Source: Halieaceae bacterium
GTDB lineage: Bacteria > Pseudomonadota > Gammaproteobacteria > Pseudomonadales > Halieaceae
Length of the DNA: 9,330 nucleotides
Assembly (NCBI GenBank): GCA_009886815.1
Contig: QXYP01000126.1
Location: 1-9,330, forward strand
Direction of reading: 5' to 3'
This document shows positions 1 to 8,970 of the stretch, one piece after another. Under the pieces are notes generated by a model. The model had not been told where the DNA came from. It worked only from the letters and a program-made list of their open reading frames with translations, and did no database searches. Both the position numbers and the translations under genes were made by a program. Numbering within the stretch: position 1 is the stretch's first letter; each line of letters starts with the position of its first letter.

Positions 1-566
1 AGCCAGTCCAGAGCCTCCTCACCCATGGGGACAAGCCTTTCCTTTCCACCTTTACCCAAAACCCTGACGATACCCTGATTGAGACCCACCTGCTCAACCC
101 GCAGACTTACGAGCTCCGACACTCGCAACCCGCAGGCATAGAGAATTTCAAGCATTGTTCGATCACGAAATTCTAAAGGTAATTCAAGGTCAGGGGTACT
201 GAGCAGCTGGTCAACATCGGTCTCAGACAGCGATTTAGGCAATGGCCGCCCCTGCTTGGGGCTTTCAATACGCAAAGTAGGGTCATCGACAATGCGACCC
301 TCTCGGAGGGACCAACGATAAAAACTGCGGGCAGCAGATAGAAATCTGGCGCTAGACCGAGGTGAAGCACCCTGACGCAGTTTCAGGCCTAGATATGATT
401 GAATTTGGCTAGCATCAGCCGCTAGCAAAGATTGAGCACCCTGTTGGTCCAACCATTCGCTAAATAAGGTGAGATCGCGGCGGTAAGCGGAGAGTGTGTT
501 CTCGCTCAACCCCCGCTCCATCCAAAGACTATCGAGGTAACGCTCTACATCAGCAGACGCGGGCAC
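1..566 (-). CDS. xerD: Tyrosine recombinase XerD (N-terminal part, cut by window edge)
   Basis: XerD acts with XerC and FtsK at the dif site to resolve chromosome dimers before cell division. The visible 188 codons hold the N-terminal SAM-like DNA-binding domain (about residues 8-90, with GLSENTLSAYRRDL) and the start of the catalytic domain. Two catalytic residues fall exactly at the E. coli XerD numbers: Arg148 in ACGLRVSEL and Lys172 in LGKGGKERLVP. The remaining active-site residues, including the tyrosine, lie beyond base 1. The family is about 300 residues long, so some 110 are missing only because the window ends. The chosen start is GTG at 566, since a stop lies two codons upstream in frame; no strong ribosome binding site is seen. 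It begins 27 bases after rplS with no terminator between, so it is probably read from the rpsP operon. Position next to rplS and the residue numbering favour XerD over XerC. Confidence 0.93.
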   Translation of the reverse strand, partial: MPASADVERYLDSLWMERGLSENTLSAYRRDLTLFSEWLDQQGAQSLLAADASQIQSYLGLKLRQGASPRSSARFLSAARSFYRWSLREGRIVDDPTLRIESPKQGRPLPKSLSETDVDQLLSTPDLELPLEFRDRTMLEILYACGLRVSELVSLRVEQVGLNQGIVRVLGKGGKERLVPMGEEALDW

Positions 567-593
567 TTCACATTACCCCGTCTTGCCACATAC

Positions 594-950
594 TCAGCGA
601 GAGAGCTTTTCCTTAATACGTGCCGCTTTGCCGCTGCGCTCACGCAAATAATACAGCTTGGCTTGACGGACATCGCCGCGACGTTTGACAGAAATACTGT
701 CCAACAGCGGGCTGTAGGTCTGAAACGTTCGCTCGACACCAACACCGTGTGAAATCTTGCGCAGGGTAAAGGCAGAATTCAGGCCACGGTTACGCTTGCC
801 TATGCAAACGCCTTCAAAGGCCTGCAAACGCTCTCGAGTGCCTTCTTTCACTTTGACCTGCACCACGACCGTATCGCCGGGGGCGAAGTCGGTAATTTCC
901 TTGGTCATTTGTTCGGCATTGATTTCCGAAATGATTTTGTTGGTGCTCAT
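594..950 (-). CDS. rplS: 50S ribosomal protein L19
   Basis: L19 sits at the interface of the 50S and 30S subunits and forms part of an intersubunit bridge. The 118-residue product spans the whole family (E. coli L19 is 115). Typical L19 stretches are [16 protein letters not shown] near residues 23-38, [18 protein letters not shown] near 40-57, and the basic end with [19 protein letters not shown]. The ATG at 950 is preceded by GGGAG at a good distance (GGGAGAGTGTG before ATG). The frame stays open upstream to 1076, but that extension runs into trmD, lacks L19 similarity and is rejected. It follows trmD by 73 bases that can fold into GC-rich hairpins, and xerD follows it by 27 bases. Confidence 0.98.
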   Translation of the reverse strand: MSTNKIISEINAEQMTKEITDFAPGDTVVVQVKVKEGTRERLQAFEGVCIGKRNRGLNSAFTLRKISHGVGVERTFQTYSPLLDSISVKRRGDVRQAKLYYLRERSGKAARIKEKLSR

Positions 951-1023
951 CACACTCTCCCATTGAGCTGCGCACTTTGCGCGGCGGCGGCCACTGCCGC
1001 GTAGTTTTCTATACTGCTGGTTT

Positions 1024-1770
1024 TCAGTCCAGCCCCCATTCTTTAAGAAGCTGCCAATCTTCTGCCAACACCCCATCGGGGCTCAGCAAATCCGGTCGTC
1101 GATCCAATGTCCTGCGAACCGACTGAGCTCTGCGCCAACGTGCAATAGCACCATGATCACCGCTCAGCAGTACCGCTGGCACCACCCGACCCTCATACAT
1201 CTCGGGGCGGGTGTAGTGGGGGCAGTCCAACAACCCGTCCGCAAAAGAATCTTCCTGTGCAGACGCATTGTGGCCCAGCACACCAGGAATCAATCGCACC
1301 ATAGCGTCGATAACCAGCATGGTCGGCAACTCCCCACCACTGACCACAAAATCCCCTACGGAAATTTCGTGGTCAACTGAACGCTCAATAAAACGCTCGT
1401 CTATTCCTTCGTAACGCCCCGACACAAAAATCGTCGCGTCGTCGGCGAGCAGTTCTCTCGCCACACTGTCTGTAAACCGACGCCCCTGGGGCGTCATAGC
1501 AACCACTTTGGGGCTCCCACCCAACGCGGTCTTGGCACTTTCCAAAGCTCGCTCGAGCAATGGCGCCTGCATGACCATACCGGGTCCACCACCGTAAGGC
1601 CTGTCATCGACCGTACCGTGACGATCTAACGCTTGGTCTCGCGGATCGTGCAACGATAAAGACCAGAGTTGATCCCTCAGGCCTCTACTGGTAACACCCC
1701 AGTCACTAACGGCGCTAAACATCTCTGGAAACAGCGTCACAACAGCAAACCGATGTGGCAATTCAGACAT
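1024..1770 (-). CDS. trmD: tRNA (guanine-N1)-methyltransferase TrmD
   Basis: TrmD transfers a methyl group from S-adenosylmethionine to N1 of G37, next to the anticodon, in tRNAs reading CNN codons for Leu, Pro and Arg, and so prevents +1 frameshifts. The 248-residue protein is close to E. coli TrmD (255). The SPOUT trefoil-knot region is intact: TPQGRRF near 93-99, [10 protein letters not shown] near 118-127, [13 protein letters not shown] near 137-149 and DCPHYTRPE near 182-190. Arg159 and Asp174 (in QEDSFADG) match the catalytic Arg154 and Asp169 of the E. coli enzyme. [15 protein letters not shown] is present as [15 protein letters not shown] (51-65). The ATG at 1770 lies inside the end of rimM (8-base overlap ATGTCTGA), with only a weak ribosome binding site, so translation is probably coupled to rimM. 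The C-terminal tail is slightly shorter than in E. coli. Confidence 0.98.
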   Translation of the reverse strand: MSELPHRFAVVTLFPEMFSAVSDWGVTSRGLRDQLWSLSLHDPRDQALDRHGTVDDRPYGGGPGMVMQAPLLERALESAKTALGGSPKVVAMTPQGRRFTDSVARELLADDATIFVSGRYEGIDERFIERSVDHEISVGDFVVSGGELPTMLVIDAMVRLIPGVLGHNASAQEDSFADGLLDCPHYTRPEMYEGRVVPAVLLSGDHGAIARWRRAQSVRRTLDRRPDLLSPDGVLAEDWQLLKEWGLD

Positions 1771-2305
1771 CGGTATACCACTTCACATGGACCGTGCCTG
1801 CCTCCAGATCGACTGTTCGGACCACGTCACCGACCAACCAAGGTATCAAACGTTCTTTGTCATCCATGCTTCCCTCACAAGGTCGCACCACTAGGACGTC
1901 ATTTGCACCTGTTTCCAATAAGTGGTCTATCACTCCCAGCAGGCAAAGGCCGTCTGAAACTTCACACCACACACGTAACCCCTCGAGATCACGCCAATAA
2001 AAATCTCCGTCCTCTAGGTCAGGCAAAAACGCGGCAGAGCCCCGCAACACCATCCCTCGCAGTCCCTCCGCTTGGGTTCTGTCTTCTACCCCGGAGAGTT
2101 GAGCTACCCACCCTCGCCCCTGAGGCCGTAGGCTGATAACTTTTACTTCAAGCGATTTCGCTTGTCGCATTTTCGGCCCGGGAGCTAGAATCAGGCCCTC
2201 GAGCCCCACCAAAAACGTCGGGTCCTCTACAAGAGGCTTAAGCTTCACCCAGCCTTTGATGCCGTGGGCACCTAAGACCTCCGCCAGTACCAGCGACTCC
2301 GTCAC
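1763..2305 (-). CDS. rimM: 16S rRNA processing / 30S maturation factor RimM
   Basis: RimM binds ribosomal protein S19 and helps assemble the 3' (head) domain of the 30S subunit. The 180-residue product has the two family domains: an N-terminal RimM barrel (about 5-90, starting VLAEVLGAHGIKGWVKL) and a C-terminal PRC barrel (about 98-178). Between them is the conserved aromatic stretch GDFYWRDLEG, and the PRC part has ETGANDVLVV and KERLIPWLVGDVV, all as in E. coli RimM. The only reasonable start is GTG at 2305, because a TAG stop lies upstream in frame; its ribosome binding site is poor (GAGG about 11 bases away). It follows rpsP by 27 bases and overlaps trmD by 8, so it is part of the rpsP operon. 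Confidence 0.96.
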   Translation of the reverse strand: MTESLVLAEVLGAHGIKGWVKLKPLVEDPTFLVGLEGLILAPGPKMRQAKSLEVKVISLRPQGRGWVAQLSGVEDRTQAEGLRGMVLRGSAAFLPDLEDGDFYWRDLEGLRVWCEVSDGLCLLGVIDHLLETGANDVLVVRPCEGSMDDKERLIPWLVGDVVRTVDLEAGTVHVKWYTDV

Positions 2306-2332
2306 AGGACCGACAGCCTCGTATACTCGCTA

Positions 2333-2599
2333 TTAGGCAGCTGCAGCCTCAGACTGAGTGGCAGCGGCGTCCTTCATAAGGGCCTTAACTCGAGGCGAAA
2401 CCTGAGCACCCTTGGCAACCCATGACGCAATCTTTTCCAAATCGAGTCTGAGGCGCTCTTCTTGGCCACGAGCAACCGGATTAAAGAAACCGACACGCTC
2501 AATAAAGCGACCGTCCCGTGATCGCCGATGATCAGTAACCGTGACCTGATAAAATGGTCGCTTTTTGGACCCGCCTCGTGACAGTCGAATAACTACCAT
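2333..2599 (-). CDS. rpsP: 30S ribosomal protein S16
   Basis: S16 is an early-binding protein of the 30S subunit needed for assembly of the 5' domain of 16S rRNA. The 88-residue product begins [19 protein letters not shown] and contains [15 protein letters not shown] (about 29-43), both hallmarks of S16. It ends in an Ala-rich tail of about 12 residues ([12 protein letters not shown]), which varies between species. The ATG at 2599 has a good ribosome binding site (AGAGGAA, 9 bases ahead). It is the first gene of the rpsP - rimM - trmD - rplS - xerD set; 119 bases separate it from ffh upstream. Confidence 0.98.
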   Translation of the reverse strand: MVVIRLSRGGSKKRPFYQVTVTDHRRSRDGRFIERVGFFNPVARGQEERLRLDLEKIASWVAKGAQVSPRVKALMKDAAATQSEAAAA

Positions 2600-2674
2600 C
2601 TTGTTGATTCCTCTGTAAAATTTTTTAAAGGACTCCAGCCAAAAGCGGCCTGTTCCTGAAATAGAAGGGTGCGG

Positions 2675-2703
2675 AGAATACAGTAAACTCTTGGCTATTG
2701 CTA
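2675..2703 (-). promoter_or_regulatory. Possible weak promoter for the rpsP operon
   Basis: Reading on the minus strand, a -10-like TATTCT (2675-2680, 4 of 6 matches) lies 17 bases after a poor -35-like TAGCAA (2698-2703). It would give a leader of about 70 bases before rpsP. The match is weak and the operon may also be reached by read-through from ffh. In E. coli the rpsP operon has its own promoter, which is the main reason for looking here. Confidence 0.22.
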
Positions 2704-2718
2704 GGCCGATGGAGCACC

Positions 2719-4101
2719 TCAGCGAGGTGGAAAACCACCACCTGGCATACCGCCGCCGGGAGGCATCATACCGCCAAGACCGCGCATCATTTTCTGCATA
2801 CCGCCGCCCTTCATTTTTTTCATCATCTTTTGCATTTGCTTGTGCTGCTTAAGCAGTCGATTGAGGTCCTGTACCTGGGTGCCAGACCCCAGCGTTATCC
2901 GTCGCTTGCGTCCGCCAGAGATAACTTCCGGTTTGCGGCGCTCCAAAGGTGTCATTGAGTCGATCATGGCCTCCATGCGCGCAAATTGCTTGAGATCGAC
3001 GTTTTGCTGTGCCATGGCAGCCATATTGCCCATCCCCGGCATTTTTTCCATCATGGCGCCAATGCCGCCCATATTTTTCATTTGCTGTAGCTGCTCACGA
3101 AAATCTTCAAGATCGAAGCGACCGCCCTTCTGGACCTTTTTGGCCAATCGCTGGGCTTTTTTCTGGTCAACCTTACGCTCGGCGTCTTCGATCAGTGACA
3201 GCAGGTCACCCATACCCAAGATACGCGAAGCCAGTCGATCGGGGTGAAACGGGTCTAAGGCATCGGTTTTTTCACCAACGCCTAAAAACTTAATGGGCTT
3301 TCCCGTGACTGAACGAACCGATAATGCCGCTCCCCCGCGGGTATCAGCATCGACCTTCGTTAAAATGACGCCTGTGAGCGGCAATGTCTCGCCAAAGGCC
3401 CTAGCGGTCATCACGGCGTCTTGTCCCATCATCGCGTCAACCACAAACAGCGTTTCAATGGGCGTAACCGCCGCGTGGAGCTCACGAATTTCAGCCATCA
3501 TGGCTTCATCAACCGCCAACCGGCCCGCCGTATCCACCAGCAAAACGTCTGTAAAATTGAGTCGCGCCTGCTCAAGTGCACGATTCACAATGTCGACGGG
3601 CTTTTCATCGGCTGAAGACGGCTCAAAACGTGCGCCAACCTCGGCAGCCAGGGTTTCGAGCTGCTTAATCGCTGCAGGGCGATAAACATCTGCCGACACC
3701 ACAGCAACCGACTTTTTCTCGCGCTCCTTTAAATAACGCGCCAATTTGGCAACAGAGGTGGTTTTTCCTGCTCCCTGTAAACCCGCCACCATGACCACGG
3801 CCGGCGGCTGGGCATTTAACGCCAGTGCTTCATTGGCACTGCCCATGGTTTGAGTCAGCTCTGCCTGCACTATCTTTAAGAATGCCTGGCCAGGACTCAG
3901 GCTTTGTGCCACCTCGGCACCAACCGCTCGGGTCTTAACCGACTCCGTAAAGGCCTTTACAACCTCTAGGGCAACATCGGCCTCCAGCAGCGCCATGCGC
4001 ACTTCCCGCAAAGTATCTCGAATATTGTCTTCGGTCAGTCTGGACTTGCCAGACATACTTTTTAGACTGGCCGACAGACGATCACTTAATCCTTCAAACA
4101 T
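2719..4101 (-). CDS. ffh: Signal recognition particle protein Ffh (SRP54 homologue)
   Basis: Ffh binds 4.5S RNA to form the bacterial SRP, recognises hydrophobic signal sequences on nascent chains and, with its receptor FtsY, delivers ribosomes to the SecYEG translocon. The 460-residue protein is full length. Domains: N bundle (1-95); G domain with P-loop GLQGAGKTT (107-115), [11 protein letters not shown] (138-148), DTAGR (190-194), TKVD (248-251) and GVGE (274-277); Met-rich M domain (about 330-435) with the RNA-binding stretch [20 protein letters not shown] (395-414). The tail is a Gly/Met/Pro-rich run typical of the family. The ATG at 4101 follows a GAGG motif. It is transcribed away from ypjD, and a good promoter match lies at 4153-4181. 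No 4.5S RNA gene is visible in this window. Confidence 0.99.
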   Translation of the reverse strand: MFEGLSDRLSASLKSMSGKSRLTEDNIRDTLREVRMALLEADVALEVVKAFTESVKTRAVGAEVAQSLSPGQAFLKIVQAELTQTMGSANEALALNAQPPAVVMVAGLQGAGKTTSVAKLARYLKEREKKSVAVVSADVYRPAAIKQLETLAAEVGARFEPSSADEKPVDIVNRALEQARLNFTDVLLVDTAGRLAVDEAMMAEIRELHAAVTPIETLFVVDAMMGQDAVMTARAFGETLPLTGVILTKVDADTRGGAALSVRSVTGKPIKFLGVGEKTDALDPFHPDRLASRILGMGDLLSLIEDAERKVDQKKAQRLAKKVQKGGRFDLEDFREQLQQMKNMGGIGAMMEKMPGMGNMAAMAQQNVDLKQFARMEAMIDSMTPLERRKPEVISGGRKRRITLGSGTQVQDLNRLLKQHKQMQKMMKKMKGGGMQKMMRGLGGMMPPGGGMPGGGFPPR

Positions 4102-4152
4102 GGAACCTCGAATTGCGTCCTAAGAGACGCCTCAAACGGTGATAAAGGGCGT

Positions 4153-4181
4153 AGTATACGTGCTGAAGCAAACGCACCCAA
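4153..4181 (-). promoter_or_regulatory. Likely sigma-70 type promoter of ffh
   Basis: On the minus strand, TATACT (4153-4158, 5 of 6 matches to the -10 consensus) lies exactly 17 bases after TTGGGT (4176-4181, which keeps the TTG of the -35 box). Transcription would start near 4146 and give ffh a leader of about 45 bases. The leader contains a short inverted repeat, GCGTC (4115-4119) with GACGC (4126-4130). The call rests on consensus match and position only. Confidence 0.5.
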
Positions 4182-4201
4182 TCACCAAGTCAGCACATAG
4201 C

Positions 4202-4206
4202 GAGGA
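4202..4206 (+). promoter_or_regulatory. Ribosome binding site deciding the ypjD TTG start
   Basis: GAGGA lies 4 bases before TTG at 4211. The earlier in-frame GTG codons at 4139 and 4160 have no comparable motif, and starting there would add a polar stretch not found in E. coli YpjD. This supports TTG at 4211 as the start. Confidence 0.5.
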
Positions 4207-4210
4207 TTTT

Positions 4211-5020
4211 TTGACCACCACTCCCGATCTACTCCAGTCTGCACTCGCGGTCGCGACCGCACTGGTCTATGTGGGCGCAGCTGCAAGACAACTGTTAACC
4301 CTAGACGGCAGGCGTCACCGGGCACCTTGGGATGTGACCGCGCTGGCGATTCTGGCGGTATCTTGTCACCTCGCGATCTTCATCATAGACCTACAAAAAG
4401 GCGTACTCGATCTGGGGTTTTACAAGATCTCGTCACTCATATTTCTGATTATGGGCATGATCAGTGTTGTGAGCCTGCTCGTTCGTCCGTTGCAAATGGT
4501 GATCATTGCAACGTTTCCTTTTTCAGCACTAGCCGTTTTGGTGAGCGCTTTCGCCCCGCCCACCGGTCAACCGTTGGCAGGCATTGAGAGTGGCCTGTTG
4601 GCTCATATCGTAAGCTCGCTACTAGCCTTTGGGGTGCTCACCCTAACCTCGCTGCAAGGCGCCTTGCTCTCGGTACAAACCCGGCGCTTACGCAGCCACA
4701 ACACCCGCGGTATTGTGCGCTTGCTTCCTGCTCTGGACACTATGGGGCAAATGTTCTTTGAACTCCTAGCTGCCGGAGTGCTGTGGCTGACGGTGGCCGT
4801 CGTATCCGGAGGCCTGTTTGTTGATGACCTTCTGGGCCAACAACTGGTGCACAAAACCGTTCTGACAACGCTGTCATGGGCACTGCTGACAATGACCCTA
4901 ATCGTTCACTGGCAGCGTGGCCTAAGAATTAGCACCGCCCTATCGCTTGTGTTTTTGGGCTATAGCCTCATGGCAATTGGTTTCTTTGGCTCCAAGCTGG
5001 TCGTTGAGCTGCTGCTGTAA
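4211..5020 (+). CDS. ypjD: CcsA/YpjD-family inner-membrane protein
   Basis: This is a member of the cytochrome c assembly (CcsA/CcmC-like) superfamily, orthologous by position and sequence to E. coli YpjD. Its function is not established; E. coli genetics has linked this neighbourhood to inner-membrane integrity rather than to cytochrome c, so a haem-handling role is only inference. From the TTG start it has 269 residues (E. coli YpjD 263) and about eight hydrophobic membrane segments from residue 7 to the end. The Trp-rich haem-binding motif of true CcsA/CcmC is absent. Histidines in hydrophobic segments match E. coli YpjD: His53 (SCHLAI), His132 (LLAHIVSSL) and His233 (IVHWQRGLR). The gene is divergent from ffh, as in E. 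coli, and the CorC-family gene follows after 90 bases. The frame is open back to 4139, so the start is less sure than the gene. Confidence 0.88.
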   Translation: MTTTPDLLQSALAVATALVYVGAAARQLLTLDGRRHRAPWDVTALAILAVSCHLAIFIIDLQKGVLDLGFYKISSLIFLIMGMISVVSLLVRPLQMVIIATFPFSALAVLVSAFAPPTGQPLAGIESGLLAHIVSSLLAFGVLTLTSLQGALLSVQTRRLRSHNTRGIVRLLPALDTMGQMFFELLAAGVLWLTVAVVSGGLFVDDLLGQQLVHKTVLTTLSWALLTMTLIVHWQRGLRISTALSLVFLGYSLMAIGFFGSKLVVELLL

Positions 5021-5081
5021 CCGACAAAGGCCTATCGAGCACCGAAGTGCTTGTCAGCGGCCCGGTTTTTCTCCAACATGG

Positions 5082-5109
5082 GGGGCCTAACTGCTGATTG
5101 ACTGGCCCC
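5082..5109 (+). promoter_or_regulatory. GC hairpin abutting the start codon of the CorC-family gene
   Basis: GGGGCC (5082-5087) and GGCCCC (5104-5109) form a perfect six-pair G/C stem with a 16-base loop. The stem ends one base before the TTG start at 5111, where a ribosome binding site would normally be, and no Shine-Dalgarno motif is seen. It could lower or control translation. There is no adequate T-run after it, so it is not a terminator. Confidence 0.35.
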
Positions 5110-5110
5110 T

Positions 5111-6391
5111 TTGAACGACGCCCCGCTGGGACTTCTTTTTACACTACTCGCTGCTCTGATTTTGATCTCGGCTTTCTTTTCGAGCTCGGAAACCAGCATG
5201 CTGTCGCTTAACCGCTACCGCTTAAAACACTTAATGGGCAGCGGCCACAAAGGGGCGCGCAGAGCCAGCAAGCTGTTAGAACGTCCTGATCAACTGATCA
5301 GTATCATTTTAATTGGCAACAATCTGGTCAATATATTGGCGTCTGCGATTGCAACCGTCATCGCCATACGCCTTTACGGCGATGCGGGGATCGCCGTCGC
5401 AACGATCGCGCTGACGCTTATCGTCCTCATATTTGCAGAGATCACGCCAAAAACCGTAGCAGCGCTACATCCAGAAAAGCTGGCCTTTCCCTTCAGCCTT
5501 ATATTGCTGCCCCTGCTAAAACTGTTTAGGCCGCTGGTTTGGGCCATTAACAGCGTCACGAACGGTCTACTTAAATTGATGGGTTTTAGTCCCGATTCAC
5601 AAAATGATGAGGCACTGTCTCAAGAAGAGCTGAGAACCATTGTGACAGAATCGGGCACCATGATTCCCAGCCGCCATCGACGCATGCTCACCAATATTCT
5701 CGATCTTGAGCAGGTCACCGTTGACGATATTATGGTGCCACGCAGCGAAGTCTTCGGCATCGATCTTGATGACAGCGATGAAACCATCCTCGATCACCTA
5801 CAAAGCAGCACCCACACTTTGCTTCCCGTGTGGCATGAAGATATCAATAACATTCAGGGCATTTTGCATATGCGCGACTTATCTCGCGTCCTGTCAGTAG
5901 ATGGGCTGTCTCGAGATAAGCTGAAAAAAGAGCTTCAGGCGCCCTACTTTGTGCCCGAAAATACGCCGCTACACACACAACTGCGACAGTTTCAGCTCAA
6001 AAAACTGCGGCTGGGTATTATCGTCGATGAGTATGGTGACCTTCTAGGTCTGGTCACGCTTGAGGATATACTTGAAGAGATTGTCGGCGAGTTTACTTCT
6101 AATCTCGTAGAAGATAGCGAAGAGATGCATACCCATGCTGACGGCGGAACCGTGTGCTCAGGAACGGTGCACATACGTGAACTCAACCGGCATCGAAATT
6201 GGTCATTACCGACAGATGGACCTAAGACCATCAGCGGACTCGCGCTGGAGGCTTTAGAAGCGTTTCCTTCGGGGGAAGTTGCCGTGCAGATTCCTGGCTA
6301 TCTTATTCAAGTGCTGGCAATCGAAGGTCGAACGCTCAGCAAAGTAAAAATCATTCCTATCGAGAATCCCGAGCCGACACCTTCAGATTGA
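5111..6391 (+). CDS. CNNM/CorC-family membrane protein (HlyC/CorC, YfjD type)
   Basis: This is a DUF21/CNNM - CBS pair - CorC protein, the family of bacterial Mg2+ exporters and their relatives; E. coli YfjD, at the same position beside ypjD, is the nearest match. It has 426 residues (YfjD 428). The membrane domain (1-150) carries SSSETSM (24-30), IGNNLVN (68-74) and AEITPKT (109-115), conserved in the ion-binding core. An acidic linker with the conserved SQEELRTIVTESG (170-182) leads to two CBS domains (about 200-330; DDIMVPRSEVFGID and DEYGDLLGLVTLEDILEEIV), which in this family bind adenine nucleotides. The CorC domain (about 340-418) has TISGLALEALEAFP. TTG at 5111 is chosen because a TGA lies four codons upstream in frame and later starts would cut the first membrane helix; no ribosome binding site is visible. 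The ion transported cannot be told from sequence. Confidence 0.93.
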   Translation: MNDAPLGLLFTLLAALILISAFFSSSETSMLSLNRYRLKHLMGSGHKGARRASKLLERPDQLISIILIGNNLVNILASAIATVIAIRLYGDAGIAVATIALTLIVLIFAEITPKTVAALHPEKLAFPFSLILLPLLKLFRPLVWAINSVTNGLLKLMGFSPDSQNDEALSQEELRTIVTESGTMIPSRHRRMLTNILDLEQVTVDDIMVPRSEVFGIDLDDSDETILDHLQSSTHTLLPVWHEDINNIQGILHMRDLSRVLSVDGLSRDKLKKELQAPYFVPENTPLHTQLRQFQLKKLRLGIIVDEYGDLLGLVTLEDILEEIVGEFTSNLVEDSEEMHTHADGGTVCSGTVHIRELNRHRNWSLPTDGPKTISGLALEALEAFPSGEVAVQIPGYLIQVLAIEGRTLSKVKIIPIENPEPTPSD

Positions 6392-6411
6392 TCAGCCCTT
6401 TATTTGGGGAG

Positions 6412-6448
6412 AAAAGCCGAACCGTATTACCGCCGCGGCGGGGCTTTT
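6412..6448. terminator. Probable two-way intrinsic terminator between convergent genes
   Basis: AAAAGCC (6412-6418) pairs with GGCTTTT (6442-6448). Inside it CCG (6422-6424) can pair with CGG (6439-6441), and a perfect 12-base palindrome CCGCCGCGGCGG lies at 6430-6441. A short T-run follows the stem on both strands. It lies 20 bases past the CorC-gene stop and about 33 bases past the DUF1289 stop, so it can end transcription from both sides. Two more small stems lie between it and the DUF1289 gene: CCGGG/CCCGG (6457-6470) and GGCTA/TAGCC (6480-6492). The T-runs are only four long, so strength is uncertain. Confidence 0.55.
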
Positions 6449-6481
6449 AGACCAGACCGGGTAACCCCGGCACAGCCATGG

Positions 6482-6673
6482 CTACAGTAGCCGAATAGTA
6501 CTGGCCTCATTTCGCCGAACTTCGGCGTTTCGCAGAATTTCACGTTTACGCGCATCGTCGGCGATAAACCAGTCCGTAATTTCATCGCCCGTACGAAAGC
6601 AGCCTAGGCAGGTGCCTTCAGCATCGAGAGCACAGATAGACACGCAAGGGGATGCAGGCGTTGGTATTTCCAT
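6482..6673 (-). CDS. Small DUF1289 family protein (four-cysteine, probable metal-binding)
   Basis: The 63-residue product has the DUF1289 signature: SPCVSIC (8-14), LDAEGTCLGCFRT (16-28) and DEITDW (30-35), followed by a basic Arg-rich tail. Cys10, Cys14, Cys22 and Cys25 are spaced as a likely zinc or iron-sulphur site. The function of the family is not established. ATG at 6673 places the signature at the expected distance from the N-terminus; a GTG two codons earlier is also possible, and neither has a strong ribosome binding site. The frame is open much further upstream (to 7006), but that part is antisense-frame shadow of tgt on the same strand and is rejected. It starts 40 bases after tgt with no terminator between, so it is probably the last gene of the queA - tgt transcript. 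Its stop codon lies within a small hairpin (6480-6492). Confidence 0.88.
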   Translation of the reverse strand: MEIPTPASPCVSICALDAEGTCLGCFRTGDEITDWFIADDARKREILRNAEVRRNEASTIRLL

Positions 6674-6713
6674 GGACACATCGGACACCGTCAGTAATTG
6701 CTTCGTGTACGCA

Positions 6714-8893
<2,180 letters not shown>

Positions 8894-8928
8894 AGCTTGT
8901 CGCTCTGGGCTCCTGCAAATTTGGGCAC

Positions 8929-8953
8929 AAAAAAACCGGCGATAGCCGGTTTT
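8929..8953 (-). terminator. Intrinsic terminator after the small acidic-tail gene
   Basis: On the minus strand AAAACCGGC (8945-8953) pairs perfectly with GCCGGTTTT (8932-8940) around a four-base loop, and the stem runs into seven consecutive T bases (8929-8935). This is a textbook Rho-independent terminator. It lies 17 bases past the stop of the 8971-9240 gene and 35 bases before queA. Because the upper stem is A/T at its base it could also work on the plus strand, but no plus-strand gene ends here. Confidence 0.9.
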
Positions 8954-8970
8954 CCACGAAGGCCCTGCAA

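Noticed and set aside
951..1076. N-terminal extension of the rplS frame
   Set aside because: It overlaps trmD, has no L19 similarity, and ATG at 950 has a good ribosome binding site and the normal L19 start.
1669..2136. Plus-strand frame of 155 codons opposite trmD/rimM
   Set aside because: It lies antisense to two clear genes, has an unlikely composition rich in Pro, His and Arg, and no domain is recognisable.
4139..4210. Longer ypjD starting at GTG 4139
   Set aside because: The added 24 residues are polar and absent from E. coli YpjD, and a better ribosome binding site lies before TTG 4211. Not fully excluded.
5023..5070. Intrinsic terminator after ypjD
   Set aside because: The stem is weak and too far from the five-T run, so it is listed only as a low-interest observation.
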